In this document: positions 15,314 to 24,834 of the stretch, one piece after another
Numbering within the stretch: position 1 is the first letter of the stretch
Layout of the letters: every line of letters starts with the position of its first letter
Assembly: GCF_001995215.1 (NCBI RefSeq)
Contig: NZ_MUXN01000033.1
Coordinates: forward strand, 1 to 47,051
Source: Amycolatopsis azurea DSM 43854
Lineage (GTDB): Bacteria; Actinomycetota; Actinomycetes; Mycobacteriales; Pseudonocardiaceae
Length of the DNA: 47,051 nt
Direction: 5' to 3'
Notes under the pieces: generated by a model
What the model saw: only the letters and a program-made list of their open reading frames with translations
Told to the model about the DNA's origin: nothing
Databases searched by the model: none
Position numbers and translations under genes: made by a program

Positions 15314-16566
15314 CGCGGAAGCTTTCGGTCGTATCGGATCGGCAGCTTTTCAAGCCCGCGGCTGGCCGAGTTGTCGAAGCGCCACGGCAGGTCTTCCGGC
15401 GCCACGGCCAGGCTCAACCCGGGCAGCCGCCGCAGTAGCGTGGTGAACGCGACGGCGCCTTCGACCCGGGAAAGCGGCGCACCGGGGCAGAAGTGCACGT
15501 TGACGCCGAACGAAAGGTGCCGGTTCGGTTTGCGGGTGATGTCCAGCTTTTCCGGTTCCTCGAACACTTCCGGGTCGTGGTTGGCCGAGTTGATCAGCAG
15601 GTGGACGACGCTCTCCTTGCCGATCCGCTGCCCGCACAGCTCCAGGTCCTCGGCCGCGAACCGTTGCGGCGCACGGTAAACCGGTCCCTCGAACCGCAGG
15701 AACTCCTCGATCGCCGTCGCCACGAGATCCGGTTCGCTCTTGAGCAGCTCGAACTGGTCCGGATGCCGCAGCAGTGCCTGCATGCCGTTCCCGACGAGGT
15801 TCGCGGTCGTCTTGTGGCCCGCGATGATCAGCAGGATCAGCGTGGAGACGATCTCCTCGTCGCTGTACGCCTCGTCGGCGTCGGCGGTCTTGAGGATGAC
15901 GCTGACCAGGTCCTCGCGCAGATCCGCGCGCCGCTCGGCCATCAGGTCCAGCAGGTACTTCTCGACGTCGTCGCTGACCTGCTTGAGCCGGCGGTTGCCT
16001 TCGTCGTCCAGGTACGGCGCGTTGCTGAGCACCATGCCCCAGTCGTGCAGCAGCGGCCAGTCCTCGATGCGGACGCCGAGGAACTCGCAGATCACCCGCA
16101 TCGGCAACTGCAACGCGAAGTCGTTGTACAGATCGGCGACGCCTTCGTCGGGCAGCGCGTCGATCAGGTCGTCGGTGATCTCCTGGATCCGCGGCCGCAG
16201 TTCGTTCATCCGGCGCGGGACGAAGGCGTTGCCGACCAGCTTGCGCAGGCGGGTGTGCTTCGGCGGGTCCGCGGTGAGCATGTTCTTGATCAGGATCGGG
16301 CTGCTCTGTTCGAGCGCCTCGCGGAACCAGCCGGGCGCGTGGTCCACGCTCTTCGACAGCCGGCGGTCGGCGAAGCCCTTGCTCACCGTTTCGTAGTCGG
16401 CGATGACGTAGGCCTCGGAGTTCGGCGGGTACTCGATCGGCCGCACCGGGCAGCCGGACCGCACCTCGGCGTAGCCCGCGTACGGGTCCGGACCGGGATG
16501 GGTGCAGAACTCGGCGGGAAGCGGCTCCGGGGAGACGGACGTCTGCTCAGGGGTTTCCAGGCTCAT
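15310..16566 (-). CDS. Cytochrome P450, cluster tailoring oxidase 1
   Basis: A 418-residue soluble bacterial P450. The haem-binding loop FGVNVHFCPGA (Cys near residue 360) and the ExxR motif EEFLRF are present. The I-helix reads LIIAGHKTTANL near residue 250: the position normally Asp or Glu in AGxxT is Lys, which removes the usual acid of the proton relay. The gene sits between the exporter and the type II thioesterase, with 4-bp overlaps on both sides. A role in oxidising the assembly-line product or a carrier-bound intermediate is inferred from this position. The redox partners are not encoded nearby. Confidence 0.92.
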   Translation of the reverse strand: MSLETPEQTSVSPEPLPAEFCTHPGPDPYAGYAEVRSGCPVRPIEYPPNSEAYVIADYETVSKGFADRRLSKSVDHAPGWFREALEQSSPILIKNMLTADPPKHTRLRKLVGNAFVPRRMNELRPRIQEITDDLIDALPDEGVADLYNDFALQLPMRVICEFLGVRIEDWPLLHDWGMVLSNAPYLDDEGNRRLKQVSDDVEKYLLDLMAERRADLREDLVSVILKTADADEAYSDEEIVSTLILLIIAGHKTTANLVGNGMQALLRHPDQFELLKSEPDLVATAIEEFLRFEGPVYRAPQRFAAEDLELCGQRIGKESVVHLLINSANHDPEVFEEPEKLDITRKPNRHLSFGVNVHFCPGAPLSRVEGAVAFTTLLRRLPGLSLAVAPEDLPWRFDNSASRGLEKLPIRYDRKLPR

Positions 16567-17873
16567 TTTCCATCCTCCGAAGTCGTTTGCTTGGCGAGCT
16601 CTTCAGGGGCGGGCAGCGTGCGGATCCGCTTGCTGAGGGTCGGCAGCGCGAACAGCGTCCCGGCGACGGCCATGAAGACGAAGACCCAGGTCGGGCCGGC
16701 GAGGTCGAAGATCGCGCCGACGGCGAAGATGCCGATCGGCTGGGCGATCATGCCGACGAACATCACCGCGCCGATGACGCGGCCCTGCAGGTTGTCCGGC
16801 ACCAGCGCGGCGATGTAGCCGTAGATCAGCGCGCCGACGACACCGGCGCGCAGGAAGATGCAGGCGACGATGACGCCGAGCGGCAGTGTGCCGGGCACGA
16901 AGGTCAGCAGGACCGCCGCGACCGGGCCGATCCAGATGGCGTAGGCCATGATCACCGGCGGCCGCACGTACTTCAGCACGATGCCCGCGAGCAGCGCGCC
17001 GGTCAGTCCGCCGCCGCCCGCGATGGCGAGCGTCGTGCCGATCATGGCTTCCGACGCGCCCCGGTCCTGCGCGGTGGCGATCAGCGCGAGGAACATCCCG
17101 GAGTGGTTGAAGGCCATGTTCGAGCCCATCGCCCACAGCACCAGGGTCAGGATGATCGGTTGCTTCAGGATGAACTTGAAGCCGTCGAGCATGCTGCCCT
17201 TGGGCGCGGCCTTGGTTTCGACCGTCCGGGGCGCCTGGGTCGGCTTCTTGACCAGCAGCAGGATCACAGCGGACGCCAGGAACGAGAGCGCGGCGGCGAA
17301 GAACGGCAGGGCCCTGGCGAGGGCGAACAGCGCGCCACCGGCGGGCGGGCCGGCGACGGTGGCGCCGAAGAACCGGATCTGGTTCTGCGCTGTCGCCTGC
17401 GTCAGCTGCGAGGCGGGCACGAGCTGTTTGATCGCCGCCATCCCGGCCGGGTTGGACACGCCGAGACAGGTCGCGGACAGGATCACGATGGCGAAGGTGA
17501 ACCAGATGTTGACGCCGTCGTTCAGTACCAGGAAGGCGAACAACGCCAGCAGCACCAGCCGCGCGAGGTCGCAGACGATCATGATCAGCTTGCGGTTGAA
17601 GCGGTCGGTCAGGCTGCCGCCGGGCAGCGACATCATCCCGGCCACCACCAGCTGCACCGCGCCGACCGCGCCGGCGTAGGTCGCCGAGCCGGTGGTCGCG
17701 AGGATCAGCAGCGGGTACGCGATCTCCGCCGCTTCCTTGCCGAAGGCGGCGAAGAACTGGCTGATCCACATGGCCTGGAAATCACGGTTGCGGAAGAGCG
17801 GCTTCTCCCGGACCGGGGGTTCCGGCGCCGCCGTGACGGTGGGTTGACTCGTCGCCGTGGACTCAGCCGACAT
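16563..17873 (-). CDS. MFS exporter of the NRPS-PKS cluster
   Basis: A 436-residue major facilitator of the EntS/DHA3-like group (MFS_3), with about 12 membrane segments and the loop SLTDRFNRK after helix 3. ATG 17873 (MSAESTATSQ) is preferred; it overlaps the PKS 3' end by 11 bp. A cytosolic N-terminal tail of about 35 residues precedes FRNRDFQAMWISQFF. Export of the cluster product, and self-protection, is inferred from the operon position. Members of this group also export siderophores, but no siderophore biosynthesis or uptake gene is present here. Confidence 0.88.
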   Translation of the reverse strand: MSAESTATSQPTVTAAPEPPVREKPLFRNRDFQAMWISQFFAAFGKEAAEIAYPLLILATTGSATYAGAVGAVQLVVAGMMSLPGGSLTDRFNRKLIMIVCDLARLVLLALFAFLVLNDGVNIWFTFAIVILSATCLGVSNPAGMAAIKQLVPASQLTQATAQNQIRFFGATVAGPPAGGALFALARALPFFAAALSFLASAVILLLVKKPTQAPRTVETKAAPKGSMLDGFKFILKQPIILTLVLWAMGSNMAFNHSGMFLALIATAQDRGASEAMIGTTLAIAGGGGLTGALLAGIVLKYVRPPVIMAYAIWIGPVAAVLLTFVPGTLPLGVIVACIFLRAGVVGALIYGYIAALVPDNLQGRVIGAVMFVGMIAQPIGIFAVGAIFDLAGPTWVFVFMAVAGTLFALPTLSKRIRTLPAPEELAKQTTSEDGK

Positions 17874-20800
17874 GATCCATCCTCTCGGCGCCCGCGAGAG
17901 CACCGTTCAATTCGCGGGCGAGTGCGCCCACATGGGGTTGCGTGAGCAGTGACCAGTGATCGCCGGGGGTGGTGAACACCTGGACACCGCCGCCGTACAG
18001 CGGGGCGAGACGGGCGCGGAGCCGGGCGGCCCCTCGCCGGTCCGAACCCGCCCGGAACACCAAGGCCCTGGCGGGAACGAAAGGAGGCCGGTAAGGCACC
18101 AGCGCGCGTGCCTTGTCCAGCAATTGCGTGCGCAGCGCGGGATTGCGCCGCACTTCACGGCCGATCGCACCGAACCCGAAGGCCGCGTCGACGAGGGTTC
18201 GCCCGTGGCTCATCAGGAAGTCCGGGTCGACGGCCATCGGCAGATCACGACGTCCCTGCACGAAACCGTCGAGACCGATCACCGTGTCCACGTCCGCACC
18301 GCGACGGGTCAGCTGCCGCGCGACCTCGTGCGCCAGCACGGCACCGAAAGACCAGCCACCGAGGACGTACGGACCGTCGGGTCGCGTCCGCAGCACCGCC
18401 TCGACGTAGTGAGCGGCGATCGTGTCGATGCCTTTTTCCCCGGTGGAAACGATTTCGAGCCCGTGGACGGGACGCGATCCCGCCAGTTCCTCGGCGAGCG
18501 CGCGGTAGCTGAGCGCGCTGCCCGCGGAATCCGCGATGAGCAGCAAGGGCCTGCCAGGGCCTTCCTCGTGGAAGGTCACGACGTCGACCGCGTGCCGCGG
18601 CCCCGGTTCCGCTGCGCGTTCCTCGACAAGCCGCGCCAACCGGCCGAAGGTGGGTTCCTGGTCGAACTCGGCGACCGGCACGGAAGCGCCGGTCCGCTCG
18701 CGGATCTTCGACATCAGGTTGACCGCCATCAGCGATTCACCGCCGAAGGCGTAGAAGTCGTCCGCGACGTCCACCGTCGGGACACCGAGCGCCGCACACC
18801 ACAGTCGCTCCACTGTGGACTTTTCCGGTATATCCACAGTGGACTTCAGCGAAGGTGGTACGACGGTGAAGTCCGGCTCCTCGTCACTGAAGGGATACGT
18901 CGGCAGCGAGCAGATGCCCGGCTCTTCGCCGGGCTCTTCCAGCAAGCCGACGACGGCGTCCGCGCCGCGTTCCCAGAGCGACCCCAGCGCCCGCAGGACA
19001 CCGCGATCGCCGTCTTCGGCCCGGCCCAGCAGCGGAACGGTCCCGTGCCCGGCCTTCCAGCCCGCGTGACGGCGGAGCGTGGCGAGCATGGACGTGCCGG
19101 GGCCCAGTTCGAGGAAGGTGTCGCACTCGGATCCGAGGAGGGTGCCCGCGCACTCCTCCAGCAGGACCGGACTTCGGAGCTGTCCCGCCCAGTAGCCGGG
19201 GCCGCGTAACGCTTCCGGCTCCGCCCAATCGCCGGAAGTGTTGGACACCAGCCGGAATCGCGGCGCCGCGTTCGGTGTGGCGGCCACCGCTTCGGCGAGT
19301 TCGTCGGCGGCGGGATTCATCAGCGTGCTGTGGAAGGCGCGCGGGATGTCGAGCACCCGGACGTCGAGGCCGGTCAGGAGGTCGCCGTCGAGCAGCCGCG
19401 TCATCACCGCTTCCGGACCCGAGACGACGACGCGACCAGGGCCGCGAACGGCCAGCGAAAGTTCGCTGAAACCCTTGTCCGCCAGGCGATCCGTGATCTC
19501 ATCCGCGCCCGCGCCGACGGCCGCCATCCGGCCGGGGCGGGTGGCGAGCATGGCCGAAGCCCGCAGGTGCACCAGATCCACCGCGTCCGGCAGGGTCCAG
19601 AGCCCGGCCAGCGCGGCGGGCGCGTACTCGCCGATGCTGTTGCCCAGCATCGCGCCCGGCCGGATCCCGAGCTCCAGGAGTTGCCTGCCGAGCGCGTAAC
19701 CGAGCGCGAACGATCCGACCTGGTGGGGCACGAGCTGCGAGAACCAGGCCGGATCGGCGTCCTCGGTGACGATCGGCGAAAGATCGAGCCCGTGCCGTTC
19801 GCCGACGAGGTCCCGGATTTCGTCGAAAGCGTCCCGGAATCCGGGCAGCAACCGATGCGCGGCCGCACCCGCGGGATAGGTCAGCAAGCCGTGTCCGGGA
19901 AAGACGAACGCGACCTTGTCCAGCGTGCCCGGCACGGACGCCCCCGGTGCCGCGAGCAGCGTCGCGGCTTCGACGGTGTCGTCCGCGACGACGGTCTGGC
20001 GGTGCCGGTAGACCCGGCGGGACGTCAGCGTCGCGGTGACTTCGGACAGGTTCAGGTCCGGCGTCGTGCGCAGATGCTCGGCCAGGTTCGCGCGCATCCG
20101 GCCGAGGGCTTCCGGCGCGGCCGCGGACAGCGTCAGCACGCGACGTCCGCCGCGCGCGGGCGGCGCCGTCCGGGTGGGTGCCTCTTCGAGGATGACGTGC
20201 GCGTTGGTGCCGCCGACGCCGAACGAACTGACCCCGGCCAGCCTGCCGTCCCGCCCGGTCCACGGTTCGGCGCGGGTGCTCACCACGAACGGTGTGGTTT
20301 CCAGTTCCAGCAACGGATTCGGCCGGGTGAAGTGCAGCGACGGCACCAGTTCCCGGTGCCGCAGCATCAGCACGGCCTTGATCAGACCCGCCACCCCCGC
20401 CGCGGAACCGGTGTGCCCGATGTTGCTCTTGACCGCGCCGAGGCGGCACCAGCCGGTGGCGTCGGTGTCCGCCTGGAAGACGTCGGTGAGCGCCTGGACC
20501 TCGATCGGATCGCCGATCCGGGTGCCGGTGCCGTGCGCTTCCACGTAGCCGATGTCGCGGGGGTCGACCCCGGCCACCTGCTGCGCGTAGCGGATGAGTT
20601 CGCTCTGTCCATCGACCGACGGAGCGGTGTACCCCATCTTTTCCGCGCCGTCGTTGTTGATCGCCGAACCGCGGATCACCGCGAGGACGCGGTCGCCGTC
20701 ACGCCGCGCGTCGGACAACCGCTTCAGCACGACCACACCGACGCCCTCGCTGGGCACGGTGCCCCCGGCCTGTTCGTCGAAGGCGCGGCAATGTCCGTCC

Positions 20801-21444
20801 GGGGAAAGGATTCCGCCGGGTTCGTGGAGGTAGCCGCGTTCGCCGTTGCCGATGACCGCGACCCCGCCGGCGAGCGCGACGTCGCATTCGTCGCCGCGCA
20901 GGCTCGCCGCCGCCATGTGCACCGCCGTCAGCGACGTCGAACACGCCGTCTGCACGGTGACCGCCGGGCCGCGGAGGCCGAGTTTGTAGGCCACCCGCGT
21001 CGCCAGGAAGTCGGGACCGAGCCCGATGTAGCGGGCCAGTTCGCCGAGCTCGCCGTCCGGCTCGGCGGTGACCTGGTCGGCACCGCCGTACACGCCGATC
21101 CAGCCGGGGAAGCGGGTCGGGTCGACGGCGGCGTCGTCGAGGGCGGCCACCACGCATTCCAGGAACACGCGCTGCTGCGGATCGATGCTCGCCGCCTCGG
21201 CGCGGCTGTACCCGAAGTAGGTCCAGTCGAAGCCGCGGGCGCCGGTCAGCAACCCCATCGCCGGGACGAATCCGGGATGCCGCATCAGCTCGGGGTCGCC
21301 ACCGGCCGCGAGGATCTCGTCGGCGTCCAGCCTGCTGATGCCTTCGGTCCCCCCGCGCAGCAACGACCAGAACCGGCCGAGGTCCGGCGCGCCCGGGTAC
21401 CGGCACGCCATCCCGACGACGGCGACGGGCTCCTGCCTGTTCAT
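17863..21444 (-). CDS. Type I polyketide synthase module KS-AT-ACP-TE
   Basis: 1193 residues. KS (about 5-420) has the active Cys in TACSTS and His in EAHGTGT and NIGHTG. AT (about 500-800) has nucleophile motif GNSIGEY, with Asn in place of the usual His, and RAFHS near residue 706, close to the HAFH of malonyl-specific ATs. ACP (about 870-940) has GGESL at the phosphopantetheine site. TE (about 955-1185) has GWSFGA, IGLDGF and GDHWSLL. No KR, DH or ER is present, so one malonyl-type extension would leave a beta-ketone before release. It starts 4 bp inside the end of the upstream NRPS gene (translational coupling), which places it as the last module. Confidence 0.95.
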   Translation of the reverse strand: MNRQEPVAVVGMACRYPGAPDLGRFWSLLRGGTEGISRLDADEILAAGGDPELMRHPGFVPAMGLLTGARGFDWTYFGYSRAEAASIDPQQRVFLECVVAALDDAAVDPTRFPGWIGVYGGADQVTAEPDGELGELARYIGLGPDFLATRVAYKLGLRGPAVTVQTACSTSLTAVHMAAASLRGDECDVALAGGVAVIGNGERGYLHEPGGILSPDGHCRAFDEQAGGTVPSEGVGVVVLKRLSDARRDGDRVLAVIRGSAINNDGAEKMGYTAPSVDGQSELIRYAQQVAGVDPRDIGYVEAHGTGTRIGDPIEVQALTDVFQADTDATGWCRLGAVKSNIGHTGSAAGVAGLIKAVLMLRHRELVPSLHFTRPNPLLELETTPFVVSTRAEPWTGRDGRLAGVSSFGVGGTNAHVILEEAPTRTAPPARGGRRVLTLSAAAPEALGRMRANLAEHLRTTPDLNLSEVTATLTSRRVYRHRQTVVADDTVEAATLLAAPGASVPGTLDKVAFVFPGHGLLTYPAGAAAHRLLPGFRDAFDEIRDLVGERHGLDLSPIVTEDADPAWFSQLVPHQVGSFALGYALGRQLLELGIRPGAMLGNSIGEYAPAALAGLWTLPDAVDLVHLRASAMLATRPGRMAAVGAGADEITDRLADKGFSELSLAVRGPGRVVVSGPEAVMTRLLDGDLLTGLDVRVLDIPRAFHSTLMNPAADELAEAVAATPNAAPRFRLVSNTSGDWAEPEALRGPGYWAGQLRSPVLLEECAGTLLGSECDTFLELGPGTSMLATLRRHAGWKAGHGTVPLLGRAEDGDRGVLRALGSLWERGADAVVGLLEEPGEEPGICSLPTYPFSDEEPDFTVVPPSLKSTVDIPEKSTVERLWCAALGVPTVDVADDFYAFGGESLMAVNLMSKIRERTGASVPVAEFDQEPTFGRLARLVEERAAEPGPRHAVDVVTFHEEGPGRPLLLIADSAGSALSYRALAEELAGSRPVHGLEIVSTGEKGIDTIAAHYVEAVLRTRPDGPYVLGGWSFGAVLAHEVARQLTRRGADVDTVIGLDGFVQGRRDLPMAVDPDFLMSHGRTLVDAAFGFGAIGREVRRNPALRTQLLDKARALVPYRPPFVPARALVFRAGSDRRGAARLRARLAPLYGGGVQVFTTPGDHWSLLTQPHVGALARELNGALAGAERMDHVG

Positions 21445-24400
21445 GACGCGCTCGCGAGAAGCTTGCCCAGGCCTTCCGGCGTCGGGTCGCGCAGGAAGTC
21501 ACGTACCTTGAGGATCGCTCCGGTGCGTTCCTTCGCGAGCGTCACCAGCCGGATGGCCGCCATCGAATTCCCGCCGACGGTGAAGAAGTCCGTCTCCGCG
21601 GTGATCTCGTCCGCCGGATCGCCGATCGCCTCGCTGAACATCGCGAGCGCCGGGCCGAGGTCGGCCTGCGGTTTCGGGGCGGCGGTCGCGGCGACCGCCA
21701 CCGCGGCCAGTGCGCGGCGATCGACCTTTCCGTTGCCGGTCAAGGGAATCCGCTCGACCAGCGCCCACAGCGTCGGGACCATGTACGTCGGCAACCGCCC
21801 GGACAGGGCGTCGCGCAGATCCGCTGTCCCGAAGGCGGCGCCGGGCGCCGGGACGACGGCGGCCATCAACCGCTTCTCCGCGCTGTCGCCGTCGGACACC
21901 GCGACGACGGCGTCCTGCACGCGCGGGTCCGCCGTGAGGGCGTCGCTGATCGCCGACAGTTCGACGCGGTAACCGCGCAGTTTGACCTGGTCGTCGCGTC
22001 TGCCGAGGTACCGGATCCGGCCCTTCGTGTCGACGCGCACCAGATCACCTGTGCGGTAAAGACGTTCCGGGACGTCCGGGGAGAACTCGCCGAACGCGCG
22101 GGCCGTTTCCGCCTCGTCGTCGAGGTAGCCGTCGGCGAGGCCGAGACCGCTGGTGTACAGCTCACCGACCGCGCCCGGCGGCACGATCCGGTGCCGCGCG
22201 TCCAGGACGTACACCCGGGTTCCGGGCAACGGGGTCCCGATCGGCAGCGGACCGTCGACGTCGTCCGCGTCGGTCACCGAGTAGGTGGTGGTGAACGTGG
22301 TGTTCTCGGTCGGCCCGTAGCCGTTGGTGATGACCAGGCCGGGGTGGCGCCGCAGCACCCTGGCGACATGCTCGTGCGGGACGACGTCGCCGCCGGTGAG
22401 CAGTTGCCGCAGCCCGGCGAACGCGTCCCCCGCGAACTCCTCGACCAGCCGGAACAGGCCGGCGGTGAGCCAGGCGACGGTGACTTCGTTGTCCAGCAGG
22501 AATTCGCCGAGTTCGGTGGGTGTCGGCAGGCCCGCCGGGTACACCTCGAGCGTGGCGCCGGTCAGGAGCGCGCCCCAAAGCTCCAAAGTGGACGCGTCGA
22601 AGGCGAGCGGGGACAGCCGCAGCACCCGTTCCTCCGGTCCGAGGCGCACGTAGTCCGCCTCGTGCACCAGCCGGACGATGGCGCGGTGCGGAACGCAGAC
22701 CCCCTTCGGCTGACCGGTCGAACCGGAGGTGAAGGCGACATAGGCGAGCCGCGTCGTGTCCGGATCCACCGGCGGTTCGACGACCTCTCGCACGTCCCAG
22801 GACTGATCCCAGGCCGCCACCACGGGAATCCCGAGTTCGCGCAGGCGTTCCGCCGAGGCCTCGGGTGCGAGCGCGGCGACGGGCGCGGCGGAGCGCACGA
22901 TCTTGTCGGAGTGTTCGGCGGGGGCGGTGAGATCGACGCCGACGTACGCGGCGCCCGCCCAGACGATGCCGAGCACCGCGACGGCTTCCGCGATCGACCG
23001 GTCCAGTCCGACGAGGACGCGGTCGCCGGGCCGGACGCCGGCTTCGCGCAGCAGCCGTGCCTGCCGGGAGGCGGCCGCGGCGAGTTCGCCGTAGCTCAGC
23101 TGAGCTTCGTGCTCTCGGACGGCGATCGCGTCCGGGGCCCGGAGGACCGTTTCGCGGAAGAGCGCGTCGATCGACGTGGCCGGGAAGTCGTCCCGGGTCC
23201 GGTTGATCCCGTCGAGCAGGGCCCGCCGTTCCGTTGACAGGCAACGGATCTCCTCGACCGCGACGTCACCGGCCGCGGCCAGCTGATCCGCCGCGGCGAG
23301 GAAGTCCGCGATGAACCCTTCGGCGTCGGCGCGGCCGAAGACCGCGGACGCGTATTCCAGGTGACCGCCGAGTGCCGGCTCGGCCCTGCCGATCAGCAGG
23401 GAGAGGTCGAACTGCGCGCCGCCGCCGTGACCCTCTTCGATCCGCAGGCGCGCGGCCGAGGTCTCGATCCGTTGCGGGACGAGCTGATCGTGCATCCCGA
23501 AGGACACCTGGACCAGCGGATGGCAGCCCAGCGCGCGTTCGATCCCGAGCCGGGTGACCAGCTCCTCGAACGGAAGATCGCCCGCGTCGATGCTCTGCCC
23601 CAGCGACTGGTGCACCGAGCGCAGGTAGGTCGCCACGGCGGCGTCCTCGGCGACGTCGATCCGGACCGGGACCAGGTTCCCGGCGACGGCGACGAGTTCT
23701 TCGAGTTCGGTACTCCCGCGGCCGGTGAGCGGGACCCCGACCAGCAGGTGCCGCGTGCCGGTCCAGCGGCTCAACGTCAGGCCGAAGGCGCCGAGCAGGA
23801 AGGCGAACGGCGTGATCCCCAGTGCCTTGGCGCGTTCGACGACCGCGGCGCTCGCGGGCACGCCGAAGTCGATCGGCGCCCGCGCGCCCGCGGCGTCCTG
23901 GATCGGGGGACGCTGCCGGTCGGACGGGAGTTCCAGGACCGACGGCACGCCGTCGAGGTGCTTCGTCCAGAACTCGGCCTGCCGGTCCCACTCCCCGGTG
24001 GCGCGCGCTTCCTCCTGATGGCGCAGGAGAACCCGGGGAGAGACACCGGGCTCCCCCGCGTGCTCGGGCCCGCCGCCCGCCAGCGTCGCGTAGCGGTCGA
24101 ACAGTTCGTTCAGCAGCAGGCCGACCGACCAGCCGTCGAGCACCATGTGGTGCGCCACCAACACGATCGCCTGGCCGCCGGTTCCCCCTTGGACCCTCAG
24201 AAACCGGTACGCCGGCGCCTTCGCGAGGTCGAACGGGTGCCGTCCGTGCCGGGCCGCGAGGGAACGGACACGCTCGTCGAACTCGCCCTCTTCCCCTTCC
24301 CAGGTGTGCACCTCGATCGGCGGCGTGTACTGCTCCAGCACCTCGGGCACGACGTCGCCGTCGTCCCCGCGGTAGACCGTGCGCAGCCCGGGATGCCGGG

Positions 24401-24791
24401 CGACGGTCCGCGCGACCGCGCGCTCGAACAGCTCCGGCTCCAGCGTCCCGGTCTCCACGAAACAGGTGAAGACCAGGTTGTACGGCGACCCGCCGGTGAC
24501 CCGCTCGATCAGCCACATCCCGCGCTGGGCACGGGAAACGGACTCGGTGGGAGGTTCCGCCCCGGTGACCGATTTCCCGGTGGGGACGGCGCCGGCGAAG
24601 ACGTCGGCGACCGGAGTGCCGCTCAGCAGCGCGGCCACGGGGATCCGCAGGCCGAGCTTCTCCTGCACGATCGCGGCGAGCTTCAGTGCACGCAGCGAAT
24701 CCCCGCCGAGACCGACGAAACTGGTGGTGGCGAACGCGCCGGCCTCGATGTCCTGGCCGAGGACGGCACTGGCGTACTCGTTGAACGACAT
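21441..24791 (-). CDS. Nonribosomal peptide synthetase PCP-C-A-PCP
   Basis: 1116 residues from ATG 24791 (MSFNEYASAV), supported by GGAGAAA 4 nt upstream. Order: PCP1 (GLGGDSL near 30), C (HHMVLDG near 213), A (FTSGSTGQPKG near 687; YGPTENT; NGKVDR near 1022), PCP2 (VGGNSM near 1075). Hand alignment to GrsA gives specificity residues D-A-L-W-L-G-G-T-F-K, eight of ten matching the valine code DAFWIGGTFK that I recall. Valine or a similar aliphatic residue is predicted. PCP1 has no A domain of its own, so it must receive its acyl or aminoacyl group in trans. No epimerase or MbtH protein is visible. The gene is coupled to the PKS by a 4-bp overlap. Confidence 0.94.
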   Translation of the reverse strand: MSFNEYASAVLGQDIEAGAFATTSFVGLGGDSLRALKLAAIVQEKLGLRIPVAALLSGTPVADVFAGAVPTGKSVTGAEPPTESVSRAQRGMWLIERVTGGSPYNLVFTCFVETGTLEPELFERAVARTVARHPGLRTVYRGDDGDVVPEVLEQYTPPIEVHTWEGEEGEFDERVRSLAARHGRHPFDLAKAPAYRFLRVQGGTGGQAIVLVAHHMVLDGWSVGLLLNELFDRYATLAGGGPEHAGEPGVSPRVLLRHQEEARATGEWDRQAEFWTKHLDGVPSVLELPSDRQRPPIQDAAGARAPIDFGVPASAAVVERAKALGITPFAFLLGAFGLTLSRWTGTRHLLVGVPLTGRGSTELEELVAVAGNLVPVRIDVAEDAAVATYLRSVHQSLGQSIDAGDLPFEELVTRLGIERALGCHPLVQVSFGMHDQLVPQRIETSAARLRIEEGHGGGAQFDLSLLIGRAEPALGGHLEYASAVFGRADAEGFIADFLAAADQLAAAGDVAVEEIRCLSTERRALLDGINRTRDDFPATSIDALFRETVLRAPDAIAVREHEAQLSYGELAAAASRQARLLREAGVRPGDRVLVGLDRSIAEAVAVLGIVWAGAAYVGVDLTAPAEHSDKIVRSAAPVAALAPEASAERLRELGIPVVAAWDQSWDVREVVEPPVDPDTTRLAYVAFTSGSTGQPKGVCVPHRAIVRLVHEADYVRLGPEERVLRLSPLAFDASTLELWGALLTGATLEVYPAGLPTPTELGEFLLDNEVTVAWLTAGLFRLVEEFAGDAFAGLRQLLTGGDVVPHEHVARVLRRHPGLVITNGYGPTENTTFTTTYSVTDADDVDGPLPIGTPLPGTRVYVLDARHRIVPPGAVGELYTSGLGLADGYLDDEAETARAFGEFSPDVPERLYRTGDLVRVDTKGRIRYLGRRDDQVKLRGYRVELSAISDALTADPRVQDAVVAVSDGDSAEKRLMAAVVPAPGAAFGTADLRDALSGRLPTYMVPTLWALVERIPLTGNGKVDRRALAAVAVAATAAPKPQADLGPALAMFSEAIGDPADEITAETDFFTVGGNSMAAIRLVTLAKERTGAILKVRDFLRDPTPEGLGKLLASAS

Positions 24792-24834
24792 GGCTTTCTC
24801 CGGTCGGGACGAGGGGCTGGCGTACGGAGAGCGG

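Noticed and set aside
19330..21972. 880-residue open frame on the plus strand, antisense to the PKS and NRPS genes
   Set aside because: It has low-complexity Arg/Gly/Asp-rich composition and no family motifs; the minus strand carries intact PKS domains. Such long antisense frames are a by-product of high GC at third positions.
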